A stretch of DNA of 64,000 nt from Clostridiales bacterium (GTDB taxonomy: Bacteria > Bacillota > Clostridia > Oscillospirales > CAG-272), in contig JAEEYP010000056.1 of assembly GCA_016288155.1 (NCBI GenBank), positions 17,760 through 81,759 of the forward strand, written 5' to 3'. Below are positions 42,901 to 50,814 of the stretch, one piece after another (the first letter of the stretch is position 1; every line of letters starts with the position of its first letter). The notes below the pieces were generated by a model, which was not told the DNA's origin, searched no databases, and saw only the letters and a list, made by a program, of their open reading frames with translations. A program made the position numbers and the translations under genes.

Positions 42901-44368
42901 TCACGAGGGAATTGAAGGTTTCGAGAACTTCGCCGGCGCGCACGCGGACGGCGCCGATCTCCGTGATGCGGCAGGTGAGAGCGGAAAGACCGGTCGTTTC
43001 GATATCGAACACGACGACCTCGTCCTTGAAATCCGCGCCGCTGCCGCCGAATACCGCCCGCGCCGTGTCGTCCACGAAATACGCCTCGATCCCGTAGATG
43101 ACCTTCATGCCGAGCTTTTCCGCCTTGAGCATGGCGGACGGGAAAGCCTGGAGATTCCCGTGATCCGTGATGGCGACCGCCTCGTGCCCCCAGCGGTGCG
43201 CCGTTTCCACGACGTCCTCCGGCTTGCTGATGGCGTCCATCGCGGACTGGCAGGTGTGAAGATGGAGCTCGACGCGCTTCTCCGGCGCGTTGTCCTCGCG
43301 CTTCACCTCGCGGATCTTCAAAGCGTCGCTGTACTGCATGTACAATTCGCCGTCGAATTTGTCCGTTTTGATGCTTCCGCGCACGGCGACGGCGGAGCCG
43401 ATCTTGAAGATGCCCATGAGCTCGTCCTGCGCGTCTTCGGTGACGAGCGTCTTCAGATAGATCGACGTATCGCGGTCCGTGATGCCGATACTGACGCCCA
43501 GCTTGTCGCTGTTCTTCAGTTCTCTCGTGGTCACGGCGAACACGACGCCGCACAAGACGGCGGACCGCATCCCCGCGCGGACCGCGCGCAGCGGCGTCGG
43601 ATCCGCGACGGCGAACTCCGCCCCGGCGAGAAGCTCCGGCGAGGAGACGTCGAAGGTCGTACGGCCGAGCCGGACGATCCCGTCGCCGAGGACGATCGGC
43701 TCCTCCGACGCTTCGAACAGCGACACGACGCGCGGCAGATGCTTCTGTTCCGGTTCCGCCGCCGCGTCGTCCGGCGCGTTCTCCGCCGCGCGGGCGGGGA
43801 TGTGCGCCGACTCGCTCTGGAGCCACGCCGTCCGCGCCGCCTCGTAGTCGCTGTACCGCTCGGCGGAATCCTCCGCCGGGAGGATGCGGAAACGGTACTC
43901 GACGGAAAACTCATGGCGGACGATGGCGGAAAAGAGTTCCGCCGTCCGCGCCAGATCGAGCAGATCGATCCCGCCCTGCAGAAACGGGATCCGCAGCGTG
44001 ATCTCGTTCCCTTCCGCCGTCATCGTGTAGGAATCAAAAAAGCCGTTGATGACGGTGCCGACGCGCTTCGCCTCGCGGATCACCTCGTCCATATAGGACT
44101 CCGGATCGTACAGCTCGGACGGATAGCTCGGAAAGAGGCGGATGGAATTCTGTCCGTAAAACTCCGTCAAAGCGTTCTCCGTCTCGTAAAGAACCGTCTT
44201 CGGGATCAGCCGGTCCGCGTGGAAGGAGACCTCGACCCGCTTGTCTTCCTGCGCGGCGCGTACGGTGAGATCCTTCGCGCACGCAAATAAATCCCGCTGC
44301 GCCGCCGAAGCGGGCGTGAAGCGGGAAAAATAGTCGCCGAGCGATCTTCTCCTGTTCTCCGATGCCAT
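39965..44368 (-). CDS. polC: DNA polymerase III alpha subunit, Gram-positive PolC type
   Basis: 1467 residues. An N-terminal domain and OB fold are followed by a split PHP domain (HLHTCQSAMDA, AITDHGN), then an inserted DEDD 3'-5' exonuclease (VVFDIETTGLS, H-N-A-S-F-D-V-G). Next come a zinc-binding segment (C-P-K-C-R-H-C-E-F, C-P-E-C-G-T-P) and the polymerase palm. The C-terminus ends N-Q-L-R-L-F, a QxxLF-type clamp-binding motif. It is the replicative polymerase of low-GC-type Gram-positives. It is last in the pyrH-to-polC series; start 6 bases after the ispG stop. Confidence 0.98.
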   Translation of the reverse strand: MASENRRRSLGDYFSRFTPASAAQRDLFACAKDLTVRAAQEDKRVEVSFHADRLIPKTVLYETENALTEFYGQNSIRLFPSYPSELYDPESYMDEVIREAKRVGTVINGFFDSYTMTAEGNEITLRIPFLQGGIDLLDLARTAELFSAIVRHEFSVEYRFRILPAEDSAERYSDYEAARTAWLQSESAHIPARAAENAPDDAAAEPEQKHLPRVVSLFEASEEPIVLGDGIVRLGRTTFDVSSPELLAGAEFAVADPTPLRAVRAGMRSAVLCGVVFAVTTRELKNSDKLGVSIGITDRDTSIYLKTLVTEDAQDELMGIFKIGSAVAVRGSIKTDKFDGELYMQYSDALKIREVKREDNAPEKRVELHLHTCQSAMDAISKPEDVVETAHRWGHEAVAITDHGNLQAFPSAMLKAEKLGMKVIYGIEAYFVDDTARAVFGGSGADFKDEVVVFDIETTGLSALTCRITEIGAVRVRAGEVLETFNSLVNPGVPIPEEITKLTGISDETVADAPDIAAVLPRFLEFIGDRMLIAHNASFDVGFIRRAAEELGLPFTNTYLDTVAMSRYVNPELKRHRLDSLAEYFRLGDFNHHRASDDAAMLAAIYYKMIDKLADEGVYTIEEMNGAMSSRCDPLQLKTYHQIILVKNQTGLKNLYRLVSESYLNYYRKHPRIPKTRLSELREGLIVGSACEAGELFTAMREGKTEAELEAIADFYDYLEIQPISNNRFLVAQGAVADDEALRELNRRIIALGHKLGKPVVATCDAHYIEPEDEIYRRIILSGMKFADADRVTELYYRTTEEMLAEFDYLDPETAREVVIENPRRIAAMIEEVRPIPKGNYPPHIDGAEEELTTKCWELARDLYGDPLPEQVSARLERELDSIIKNGFAIMYIIARKLVENSEEKGYQVGSRGSVGSSFAATMAGITRVNPLPPHYRCPKCRHCEFIEDGSVGSGFDLPPKDCPECGTPMARDGHDIPFETFLGFYGDKTPDIDLNFSGDVQADAHKFTEVLFGEGKAFKAGTIGTLADKTAYGFAAHFLEEKGVSVNRAEMERLISGCLGTKRTTGQHPGGIIVIPREYDVYDFTPVQHPADDPNSDVVTTHFEFKYLHDTILKLDILGHDIPTKYKRLEEYSGTSILDVPLSDPMIYRGLTSTEPIGVAPEQIDSQTSTLGLPELGTRFIRGVLMDAQPKNFTDILQIEGLTHGTGCWLGNAQELIKDNICTISDVIGCRDDIMMTLIHKYGVEKSRAFKIMEFVRKNKKGAKIPDDMVSEMLEHEVPQWYIDSLQKIRYMFPKAHAAAYGIDALRLMWYKIYHPVVFYAAYFSAAPDGFDSEIVMKGKQHVRETLTDMTRRRKELSAKEVGVADALMLVNECCQRGYSFLPVDLNRSDAHKFIPEDGKIRLPFASLPGLGDAAADSIVKCRSETEIFSVDDLKRNAGISKSVIEILERNGVLRGLSATNQLRLF

Positions 44369-44374
44369 GGTCGG

Positions 44375-45460
44375 TCACTCCGCCTTCTCCCCGATCGCCG
44401 CGCGCACCTCCGCGAGCAATCGGTCGATGATCTCGTCTTCCTTTATGCCGCACACCGTCTCCCCCGCCCGGAAGAAGACGGCGGAACCGTTGCCGCCCGC
44501 GATGCCGAAATCGGCGTCGCGCGCCTCGCCCGGACCGTTGACGGCGCAGCCCATCACGGCGACCTTGATATGCTTCCCCTTCGTGTCGATGCCGGCGCAC
44601 GCCTCCTTGAAGCGTGCCGCCGTACCGATCAGATCGATCTTCGTCCGTCCGCAGGTCGGACAGGACACGATCTCGATCCCGCCGCGCGGATCCATGCCGA
44701 GCATGCGCAGTATCTCCCGCCCGGCGCGGATCTCTTCGACCGGATCCGCCGTCATGGACACGCGCAGCGTGTCGCCGATCCCGTCGGCGAGGAGCGCGCC
44801 GATCCCGATCGCGTTCTTGATGAGTCCGGAGTATCCGTCGCCCGCCTCCGTGACGCCGATATGGAGCGGATAGGAGCACGCGGCGGCGGCAAGGCGGTAC
44901 GCCTCGATCGTGTCCGTCACGGACGAGGTCTTCAGCGACAGAACGATATCGTGAAAGGCGCATCTCTCAAGAAGTTCCGCCTGTCCGAGCGCCGACTCGA
45001 CGAGCGCCTCGGGCGTCGGAGCGCCGTACTTTTCACGGAGCGCGGCGGAAAGCGAGCCGCCGTTCACGCCGATGCGCAATGGGACCCCCGCAGCCAGGGC
45101 GGCTTCTGCCACCTCGCGCACCTTCCACGCGGCGCCGATATTGCCCGGATTGATCCGGATCTTCGAGGCGCCCGCTCGGATGGCCGCCAAAGCGATGCGG
45201 TAGTCGAAATGGATATCCGCCACGAGCGGGACGGTGACGCCGCCGCGGCGCAGATAGGGGAATACGTCCGCCGCCGCCTCGTCCGGCACGGCGAGACGCA
45301 CGATATCCGCTCCCGCGTCGACGAGGCGGCGCGTCTGCTCCAGGATCCCGTCAAAATCCGCGGCGGGGCGGTTCGTCATCGACTGTACGGTGACCGGCGC
45401 GCCGCCGCCGATCCGAAGATCGCCGAGGCGCACGGCGCCGCTCTTTCTTCTCTCTGTCAT
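44375..45460 (-). CDS. ispG: 4-hydroxy-3-methylbut-2-enyl-diphosphate synthase (flavodoxin)
   Basis: 361 residues. V-T-V-Q-S-M-T-N near the N-terminus, TIM-barrel motifs (D-I-V-R-L-A-V-P-D, K-I-R-I-N-P-G-N-I-G), and the C-terminal [4Fe-4S] cysteines in E-I-V-S-C-P-T-C-G-R and V-M-G-C-A-V-N-G-P-G-E-A. It carries out the sixth step of the MEP isoprenoid pathway, making HMBPP from the cyclic diphosphate. dxr from the same pathway is two genes upstream. Gaps to rseP and polC are under 15 bases. Confidence 0.98.
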   Translation of the reverse strand: MTERRKSGAVRLGDLRIGGGAPVTVQSMTNRPAADFDGILEQTRRLVDAGADIVRLAVPDEAAADVFPYLRRGGVTVPLVADIHFDYRIALAAIRAGASKIRINPGNIGAAWKVREVAEAALAAGVPLRIGVNGGSLSAALREKYGAPTPEALVESALGQAELLERCAFHDIVLSLKTSSVTDTIEAYRLAAAACSYPLHIGVTEAGDGYSGLIKNAIGIGALLADGIGDTLRVSMTADPVEEIRAGREILRMLGMDPRGGIEIVSCPTCGRTKIDLIGTAARFKEACAGIDTKGKHIKVAVMGCAVNGPGEARDADFGIAGGNGSAVFFRAGETVCGIKEDEIIDRLLAEVRAAIGEKAE

Positions 45461-45469
45461 AGCCGCCCC

Positions 45470-46513
45470 TTATTTCAGCAAGGACCAGACGTCCTTGACC
45501 GTGATGATCGCCATAAAGGCGAGCAGCAAGATCAGCCCGGCAAAATGGATCGCACCCTCCACTTTGGCGGGGACGGGCTTGCGGCGTACCGCCTCGATCA
45601 GAAGGAACAGGATCCTTCCGCCGTCCAGCGCCGGGAGCGGAAGCAGATTCACGATCCCCAGATTCATGCTGATGACGACCGCTAAATAAATGAGATCGTC
45701 GGCGCCGTTCGACGCCGCCTCCGTCATCGCCTGCACGGCGCCGACGGGACCGGAGACCGCCTCGATCCCGTACCGTCCGCGGACGAGATCGTACAGGGAT
45801 TCCCAGATCATCTTGATCGTGGAGGTGGAACGGTAAAACGCGTGCCGCAGCACGCTCACCGGCGTTTTCTCCTCCGAATAGACGTAGAAGTCGACGTCTC
45901 CGAACAGAACGCCGCTCTCCGTCGCGGTGGGGAAGACGACGTCCTCAAGGACGATCCGTTCCCCGTCGCGTTCCACGACGAGATCGATCGGGGCGATGCC
46001 CTTGTGCATCACCTCATACATCAGTTCGTTCGCCGTGTGGACGGCGCTGCCGCCGACCGACACGATGCGGTCGCCCGGTCGGAGTCCGTACGCGCCGGAG
46101 GTATTGGAATCCGTCAGCTTATACACGACCGTGGAACCGAGCAGCGGGGACGCCGCCACGAGGATGCTCATCACGAGGATCCCCGCGACGAGATTGACCG
46201 CGGCGCCTGCCGCCGTGACGATCAGCCGCTGCCAGACCGGCTTTTTATTGAATGCGTTCGGATCGTCCGACTCCTCGTCCTCGCCGACCATGCTGACAAA
46301 GCCGCCGACCGGCAAAGCGCGCAGCGAATAGGTGATCCCGCTCTTTTTCGACACGCGGGAGAGGAGTTTCGGCCCCATGCCGAGGGAGAATTCCGTGATG
46401 CTCACGTGAAATAAGCGTGCGAACAGAAAATGCCCGCCCTCATGGATGAAGATCAAAACGCCGAACACGAGGACGGCGAGAAGGATATACAAAATCTGCA
46501 TGATGATCTGCAT
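45470..46513 (-). CDS. rseP: Site-2 membrane metalloprotease RseP
   Basis: 347 residues. Zinc motif H-E-G-G-H in the first membrane helix (F-I-H-E-G-G-H-F-L-F-A), a PDZ domain (Y-G-L-R-P-G-D-R-I-V-S-V-G-G, residues about 115-180), and the second zinc ligand motif N-L-L-P-L-P-A-L-D-G-G-R near the C-terminus. About four membrane helices. It cuts membrane-embedded anti-sigma factors and signal-peptide remnants; the two membrane anti-sigma-like proteins in this window are possible substrates (inference). Lies in the dxr-rseP-ispG block common in Clostridia. Confidence 0.96.
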   Translation of the reverse strand: MQIIMQILYILLAVLVFGVLIFIHEGGHFLFARLFHVSITEFSLGMGPKLLSRVSKKSGITYSLRALPVGGFVSMVGEDEESDDPNAFNKKPVWQRLIVTAAGAAVNLVAGILVMSILVAASPLLGSTVVYKLTDSNTSGAYGLRPGDRIVSVGGSAVHTANELMYEVMHKGIAPIDLVVERDGERIVLEDVVFPTATESGVLFGDVDFYVYSEEKTPVSVLRHAFYRSTSTIKMIWESLYDLVRGRYGIEAVSGPVGAVQAMTEAASNGADDLIYLAVVISMNLGIVNLLPLPALDGGRILFLLIEAVRRKPVPAKVEGAIHFAGLILLLAFMAIITVKDVWSLLK

Positions 46514-46539
46514 GGATCTGACCTTTCTGCGTTACATGG

Positions 46540-47745
46540 TTACATGTCCGCGAGGATCCGCCGCGCCGTCCGGCGCGCGTCCGCTTCCGCCGCGAAAATC
46601 TCGTCCGGCGTGTCCGCGGACCCGGACGCGGCGGCCTGCGCCGCCTCCCGGACCGCGTCGGAGATCGCGGGAAATGATATGCGCCCGGCGAGGAACGCCG
46701 CGACGGCTTCCTCGTCCGCCGCGATCAGCGCGGTCGGCGCCGTGCCGCCGCGGCGGATCGCTTCTCTTGCCGCATCGAGCAGCGGGAACGTCACGATGTC
46801 CGGCTTCTCCAGCGTCAGCGTACCGAGCGCGGTGAAGTCCAGTCCCTCTCCCGCGCGGAACGCGCGCGTCGGATAGGTGACCGCATAGCGGATGCAGGCG
46901 CGCATGTCCGGCGCGCCGAGCTGCGCGATCACCGTATGATCTATATACTCCACCATGGAGTGGATTATGCTCTGACGGTGCACGAGCACCTCGACTTTCT
47001 CCTCGGTGACGCCGAAAAGGCGCACCGCCTCCATGATCTCAAAGCCCTTGTTCATGAGCGTGGCGCAGTCCACGGTGATCTTCGGTCCCATGCGCCACGT
47101 CGGATGGCGCAGCGCCTCCTCCGGCGTCACGCGGAACAGTTCCTCCCGTTTCCGTCCGAAGAACGGACCGCCCGACGCGGTCAGAAGGATGCGGCGCACG
47201 AGCGCCGTGTCCCCGTCCCCCCGCACGGACGAAGCGCCGGCGGCCGCGAGGCACTGGAAGATCGCGCTGTGCTCGCTGTCGAGGGGGATCAGTTCGCCGC
47301 CGCTTTTACGGATGCGGTCGAAAATCAGACCGCCCGCGGCGATGACCGCCTCCTTGTTGGCGATGCCGAGCCGTGCGCCGGTCTCTGCCGCCGCCAGCGC
47401 GGACGGAAGTCCCGCGAGACCGGCGACGGCGTGGATCACGAGATCCGCCCGCACCTCGCCGATCGCACGGCAGGCGGCGTCGCCGCCGCCGTACACGCGG
47501 ACGTCCGTATCCGCCGTCGCAAGGCGGAGCGCCTTTGCCGCCTCGGGCGAGTCCATCGTACAGATCTCCGGACGGTATTTTCGGGCGAGCCGCTCCACGT
47601 CCGCTGCGCGGCTTCCGGCGCTGAGAAGCACGACGCGGCATCCCAGCTCATCGAGTACCTCGAGCGCCTGCCGTCCGACGCTCCCGGTACAGCCCAGGAC
47701 CGCGGCGCGCAGCGGCGAGGAAGGATCGGCGGTATACGGTTTCAA
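46540..47745 (-). CDS. dxr: 1-deoxy-D-xylulose 5-phosphate reductoisomerase
   Basis: 401 residues from a TTG start at 47745 with GAGGAG 7 bases upstream. A GTG at 47760 that overlaps the cdsA stop is less likely because it precedes that ribosome site. NADPH site V-L-G-C-T-G-S-V-G-R-Q. Metal and substrate motifs are S-E-H-S-A-I-F-Q, A-S-G-G-P-F and D-C-A-T-L-M-N-K-G. It converts DXP to MEP, the second step of the isoprenoid pathway. It begins 11 bases after cdsA and ends 26 bases before rseP. Confidence 0.96.
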   Translation of the reverse strand: MKPYTADPSSPLRAAVLGCTGSVGRQALEVLDELGCRVVLLSAGSRAADVERLARKYRPEICTMDSPEAAKALRLATADTDVRVYGGGDAACRAIGEVRADLVIHAVAGLAGLPSALAAAETGARLGIANKEAVIAAGGLIFDRIRKSGGELIPLDSEHSAIFQCLAAAGASSVRGDGDTALVRRILLTASGGPFFGRKREELFRVTPEEALRHPTWRMGPKITVDCATLMNKGFEIMEAVRLFGVTEEKVEVLVHRQSIIHSMVEYIDHTVIAQLGAPDMRACIRYAVTYPTRAFRAGEGLDFTALGTLTLEKPDIVTFPLLDAAREAIRRGGTAPTALIAADEEAVAAFLAGRISFPAISDAVREAAQAAASGSADTPDEIFAAEADARRTARRILADM

Positions 47746-47756
47746 GCGACGTCTCC

Positions 47757-48596
47757 TCACACGAAAAAGTTAAAGAGTTCCGGGAATTCGCTGAGAATCA
47801 GCATCACGGGCACGACGCCGATCACGGAATCGAATCGGTCGAGGATGCCGCCGTGACCGGGCAGGATGAAGCCGAAATCCTTGATCCCGTATTTGCGTTT
47901 GATCGCGGACAGGATCAGGTCCCCGATCTGCGAAACGACGGAAATGACGATCCCGGCGAAAACGAGCGCCGGATAGCCGACACGCTCCACGCCGTCGATC
48001 AGGCGGGAAAGGCAGAAGCCGTACAGGACGACGGCGAGCGTGGAAAAGACGACGCCGCCGATCGCTCCCTCCACCGTTTTCTTCGGCGAGACCTCGGGGA
48101 TCAGTTTATGCCGTCCGATCACGCGGCCGGTCAGATAGGCGAACACGTCCGAGATCCACGGACCGAAGATCGTCACGACCAGAAGATAGATCCCGAAGGG
48201 ACGGCCGCACAGAAGGATCATCGCGGAAAACGCCGTGATGACGTAGAACACGGCGGCATAGGAGAAGCCGATCTTCTCCACGTCCAGCGCGCCGCGCGAG
48301 AACACGGCGCCGGACAGGCTCAGAACGAGGAAACAGAACATCACGAGCGCGTACAGCGACACGAACTCATAGATCGAATCGAACAGCCGCACGCCGAGCG
48401 GCGCCGCTGCGGCGATACAGTACGCGGGGATCGAGACGATCAGCGTACGGCGCATCCCGACGCATCCGAGCATTTCATGCACGCCGAGCAGCGAGAGCAG
48501 CGCGACGAACACCGGCAGAACGGGCGTCTGCCAGAAATACAGCACCGGTACGATGACCAGAAGGATGACGGCGGATGTTATCGTTCTTTTCAGCAT
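47757..48596 (-). CDS. cdsA: Phosphatidate cytidylyltransferase
   Basis: 279 residues, about 8 membrane helices. The family signature is near the C-terminus (S-Q-I-G-D-L-I-L-S-A-I-K-R-K-Y-G-I-K-D-F-G-F-I-L-P-G-H-G-G-I-L-D-R-F-D-S, Asp pair for metal). It makes CDP-diacylglycerol for phospholipids in the membrane. The ATG at 48596 has GGAAGG 6 bases upstream; a longer frame into the uppS 3' end is not needed. Follows uppS by 23 bases. Confidence 0.96.
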   Translation of the reverse strand: MLKRTITSAVILLVIVPVLYFWQTPVLPVFVALLSLLGVHEMLGCVGMRRTLIVSIPAYCIAAAAPLGVRLFDSIYEFVSLYALVMFCFLVLSLSGAVFSRGALDVEKIGFSYAAVFYVITAFSAMILLCGRPFGIYLLVVTIFGPWISDVFAYLTGRVIGRHKLIPEVSPKKTVEGAIGGVVFSTLAVVLYGFCLSRLIDGVERVGYPALVFAGIVISVVSQIGDLILSAIKRKYGIKDFGFILPGHGGILDRFDSVIGVVPVMLILSEFPELFNFFV

Positions 48597-48619
48597 GAAA
48601 AACCTTCCAGAAGTTGAAG

Positions 48620-49348
48620 TCAGACCAGATTGCCGAAGCGGCGCGTCCGGTGGGAAAAGGCGTCGACGGCGGCGGCAAGATCCTCGAGCGCAAAATCCGG
48701 CCACAGCGTGTCGGTGACGTACAGCTCGGCGTACGCCGCCTGCCAGAGCAGGAAATTGGACAGGCGGTATTCGCCCGCCGTGCGCACGATCAGATCCGGA
48801 TCCTGGCAGTGCGCCGTATACAAAGCGGCGGAGACGTCCGCCTCCGTGACGGACGTCTTTCCTTCGGCGAGCAGGCGGTTGCACGCGGCGGTGATCTCCG
48901 CGCGGCCGCCGTAATTGAGCGCGATATTGAGAACGTCCCCGTACTCCGCGCTCGCCTTCTCCAGCCTCCGGCACTTCTCTGCCATCTCCGGCTGCAGGGC
49001 ACTGAGGTCGCCGAGGAAAACGTAACGGACGCGGTTCTTTTCTCTTCCCTCTTCCGCGTCGGAGATATAATGGTCGAGCAGGCGCATGATCGCGCGCACC
49101 TCCGCCTCCGGCCGCTTCCAGTTCTCGGTTGAGAACGCGTACACCGTCACCGTGCGGATCCCGACGTCCCGGCAGAGCGTGACGGTACGGCGCAGCGCCT
49201 CGACGCCCGCCTTATGCCCCAGTTCGCGCGGAAGCGAGCGGCGCGTCGCCCATCTTCCGTTCCCGTCCATGATAAACGCGATATGCCGCAGCGCGCACGC
49301 CGCGACTGCGTCGCGCAGCCGTTCGATCGTCGCGTCGTATGTATCCAT
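48620..49348 (-). CDS. uppS: Undecaprenyl diphosphate synthase
   Basis: 242 residues. Cis-prenyltransferase motifs: H-I-A-F-I-M-D-G-N-G-R-W-A, G-H-K-A-G, Y-A-F-S-T-E-N-W-K-R-P, and D-L-I-V-R-T-A-G-E-Y-R-L-S-N-F-L-L-W-Q. It builds the C55 carrier used for peptidoglycan. Start ATG 49348, 5-8 bases after AGGAGGT; no conserved sequence lies upstream. It uses isoprenoid units from the MEP pathway genes in the same operon. Confidence 0.97.
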   Translation of the reverse strand: MDTYDATIERLRDAVAACALRHIAFIMDGNGRWATRRSLPRELGHKAGVEALRRTVTLCRDVGIRTVTVYAFSTENWKRPEAEVRAIMRLLDHYISDAEEGREKNRVRYVFLGDLSALQPEMAEKCRRLEKASAEYGDVLNIALNYGGRAEITAACNRLLAEGKTSVTEADVSAALYTAHCQDPDLIVRTAGEYRLSNFLLWQAAYAELYVTDTLWPDFALEDLAAAVDAFSHRTRRFGNLV

Positions 49349-49423
49349 AAAAACACCTCCTGCAGGAGAAAACCCCGGATGCTCCGCTGTGCGGAACGAC
49401 CGGGGCATCCGGCAGCTGTAGCG

Positions 49424-49978
49424 TCAGATTTCCATGATTTCCTTGTTTTTCTTTTCGGTGACTTCGTCGACCTGCTTCGTATAGCGGTCCGTCAGCTCCT
49501 GCACGAGTTTCTCCGAAGCCTTCTGCTCGTCCTCGTTCATCTGGGACGCCTTCTTCATTTCCTTGCACTTTTCATTCGCCTCGCGGCGGACGTTGCGCAG
49601 CGCGATCTTCGTGTCCTCGCCCATCTTGGCGATCTGCTTTTTCAGCTCGCGGCGGCGCTCCTCAGTCAGCTGCGGGAAAACGAGGCGGATCGTCTGCCCG
49701 TCGTTGGCGGGCGTGATGCCGATATCGGAGGCGAGCAGCGCCTTTTCGATCGGCTTGTTCAGCGTCTTGTCCCACGGGGTGACGGCGAGCGTGCGCGGGT
49801 CGGTCACGCGGACGTCCGCCACCTGGGTGATCGCGGTGGCGACGCCGTAATAATCCACGGTCACGCGGGAGATCACGGCGGCGCTCGCGCGCCCGACGCG
49901 GACGGTAGCGAGGTTCGTCTCGTACACCTCGATCGTCTTCTTCATTTTCGCTTCAAATTCTTTCAGTTCCAGCTTCAT
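49424..49978 (-). CDS. frr: Ribosome recycling factor
   Basis: 184 residues, usual length. Typical ends: F-E-A-K-M-K-K-T-I-E-V-Y at the start, VGRASAAVISRVTVDYYGV, D-V-R-V-T-D-P-R-T-L-A-V-T-P-W-D-K, and the long helical C-terminus. It frees the ribosome after termination with EF-G. The start overlaps the pyrH stop as ATGA. Confidence 0.98.
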   Translation of the reverse strand: MKLELKEFEAKMKKTIEVYETNLATVRVGRASAAVISRVTVDYYGVATAITQVADVRVTDPRTLAVTPWDKTLNKPIEKALLASDIGITPANDGQTIRLVFPQLTEERRRELKKQIAKMGEDTKIALRNVRREANEKCKEMKKASQMNEDEQKASEKLVQELTDRYTKQVDEVTEKKNKEIMEI

Positions 49979-50694
49979 GATTCATTCCCTCCTTGTACGA
50001 TGGTTCCGAGCGTATCGCCCATGATTACCTTATAAATGTTTTCCGGATCGTCGAGCCCGAAAACGTGCACCGGGATGCCGTGCACCTGCGCGAAAGCGGC
50101 GGCGGTCAGATCGATGGCGGTCAGATTGTGCTCGATGAGGTACATCGGCGTCACCTTCGTCAGCCGCTGAGCCGTCGGGTCCTTCCTCGGATCGGCGGTG
50201 TAGATCGCGTCGATGTTCTTCGCCATCAGCGCCGCGTCCGCCTCCAGCTCGCAGGCGCGGAGAACGGCGGCCGTATCCGTAGAGAAGAACGGCGCGCCGG
50301 AGCCTCCGGCGAGCAGCACGATGCTCCCCTGTTCCAGATACTCGACCGCGCGGTCGCGCAGATACGGCTCCGTAAAGGTCTCCATGACGACGGGCGTCAT
50401 GACGTGAGCGTCCAGCCCCGCGCGGAGCAGCGCGTCCTTCACGGCGATGGAATTGATGACCGTGGCAAGCATCCCCATGTGATCCGCGCGCGTGCGGTTC
50501 ACAGCCGTGCCGCGCGCGCCGCGCCAGATATTCCCCGCGCCGAGCATGAGCGCCACCTGAACGCCCGCCTCACGGCAGCGGCGGATCTGCGCGGCGACGG
50601 AATCGGTGTAGGAAAAATCGAGGATCGAATCCGGCGCGCCGTTGCGGAGCGCTTCTCCGGAAAGCTTGAGCAGAACTCGCTTATATGCAGGCAT
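49975..50694 (-). CDS. pyrH: UMP kinase
   Basis: 239 residues. Amino-acid-kinase fold: R-V-L-L-K-L-S-G-E-A-L at the start, L-M-L-G-A-G-N-I-W-R-G, and V-L-L-A-G-G-S-G-A-P-F-F-S-T-D-T-A. It phosphorylates UMP to UDP and controls pyrimidine supply. Start ATG 50694 with AAGGAG 6 bases upstream. First gene of the series pyrH-frr-uppS-cdsA-dxr-rseP-ispG-polC, with its own promoter. Confidence 0.97.
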   Translation of the reverse strand: MPAYKRVLLKLSGEALRNGAPDSILDFSYTDSVAAQIRRCREAGVQVALMLGAGNIWRGARGTAVNRTRADHMGMLATVINSIAVKDALLRAGLDAHVMTPVVMETFTEPYLRDRAVEYLEQGSIVLLAGGSGAPFFSTDTAAVLRACELEADAALMAKNIDAIYTADPRKDPTAQRLTKVTPMYLIEHNLTAIDLTAAAFAQVHGIPVHVFGLDDPENIYKVIMGDTLGTIVQGGNES

Positions 50695-50709
50695 ACGCGT
50701 CTCCTTGCC

Positions 50710-50726
50710 GTCATACAAAGTATGAC
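50710..50726. promoter_or_regulatory. Dyad symmetry at the pyrH transcription start
   Basis: GTCATAC and GTATGAC form perfect 7-base arms around AAA, placed just after the -10 box, where a regulator could bind DNA or the RNA 5' end could fold. Confidence 0.45.
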
Positions 50727-50732
50727 ATATAT

Positions 50733-50761
50733 ATTTTACCGTAAAATTACCCTTTTGTAAA
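50733..50761 (-). promoter_or_regulatory. Sigma-A promoter of the pyrH operon
   Basis: TTTACA (50756-50761), 17-base spacer, TAAAAT (50733-50738) on the minus strand. Confidence 0.78.
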
Positions 50762-50772
50762 TATATTTGCCG

Positions 50773-50808
50773 AAAAAAATCCCGTCGGACAGCACCGCCC
50801 GACGGGAT
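50773..50808 (-). terminator. Terminator after tsf
   Basis: A 10-base-pair stem (ATCCCGTCGG and complement) followed by a run of seven T on the minus strand; separates rpsB-tsf from the pyrH operon. Confidence 0.9.
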
Positions 50809-50814
50809 CCTTTG

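Noticed and set aside
40421..44290. Very long open frame (about 1290 codons) on the plus strand
   Set aside because: It lies opposite polC, has no ribosome site or family motif, and is rich in Arg/His/Asp/Val as expected for the complement of a high-GC gene.
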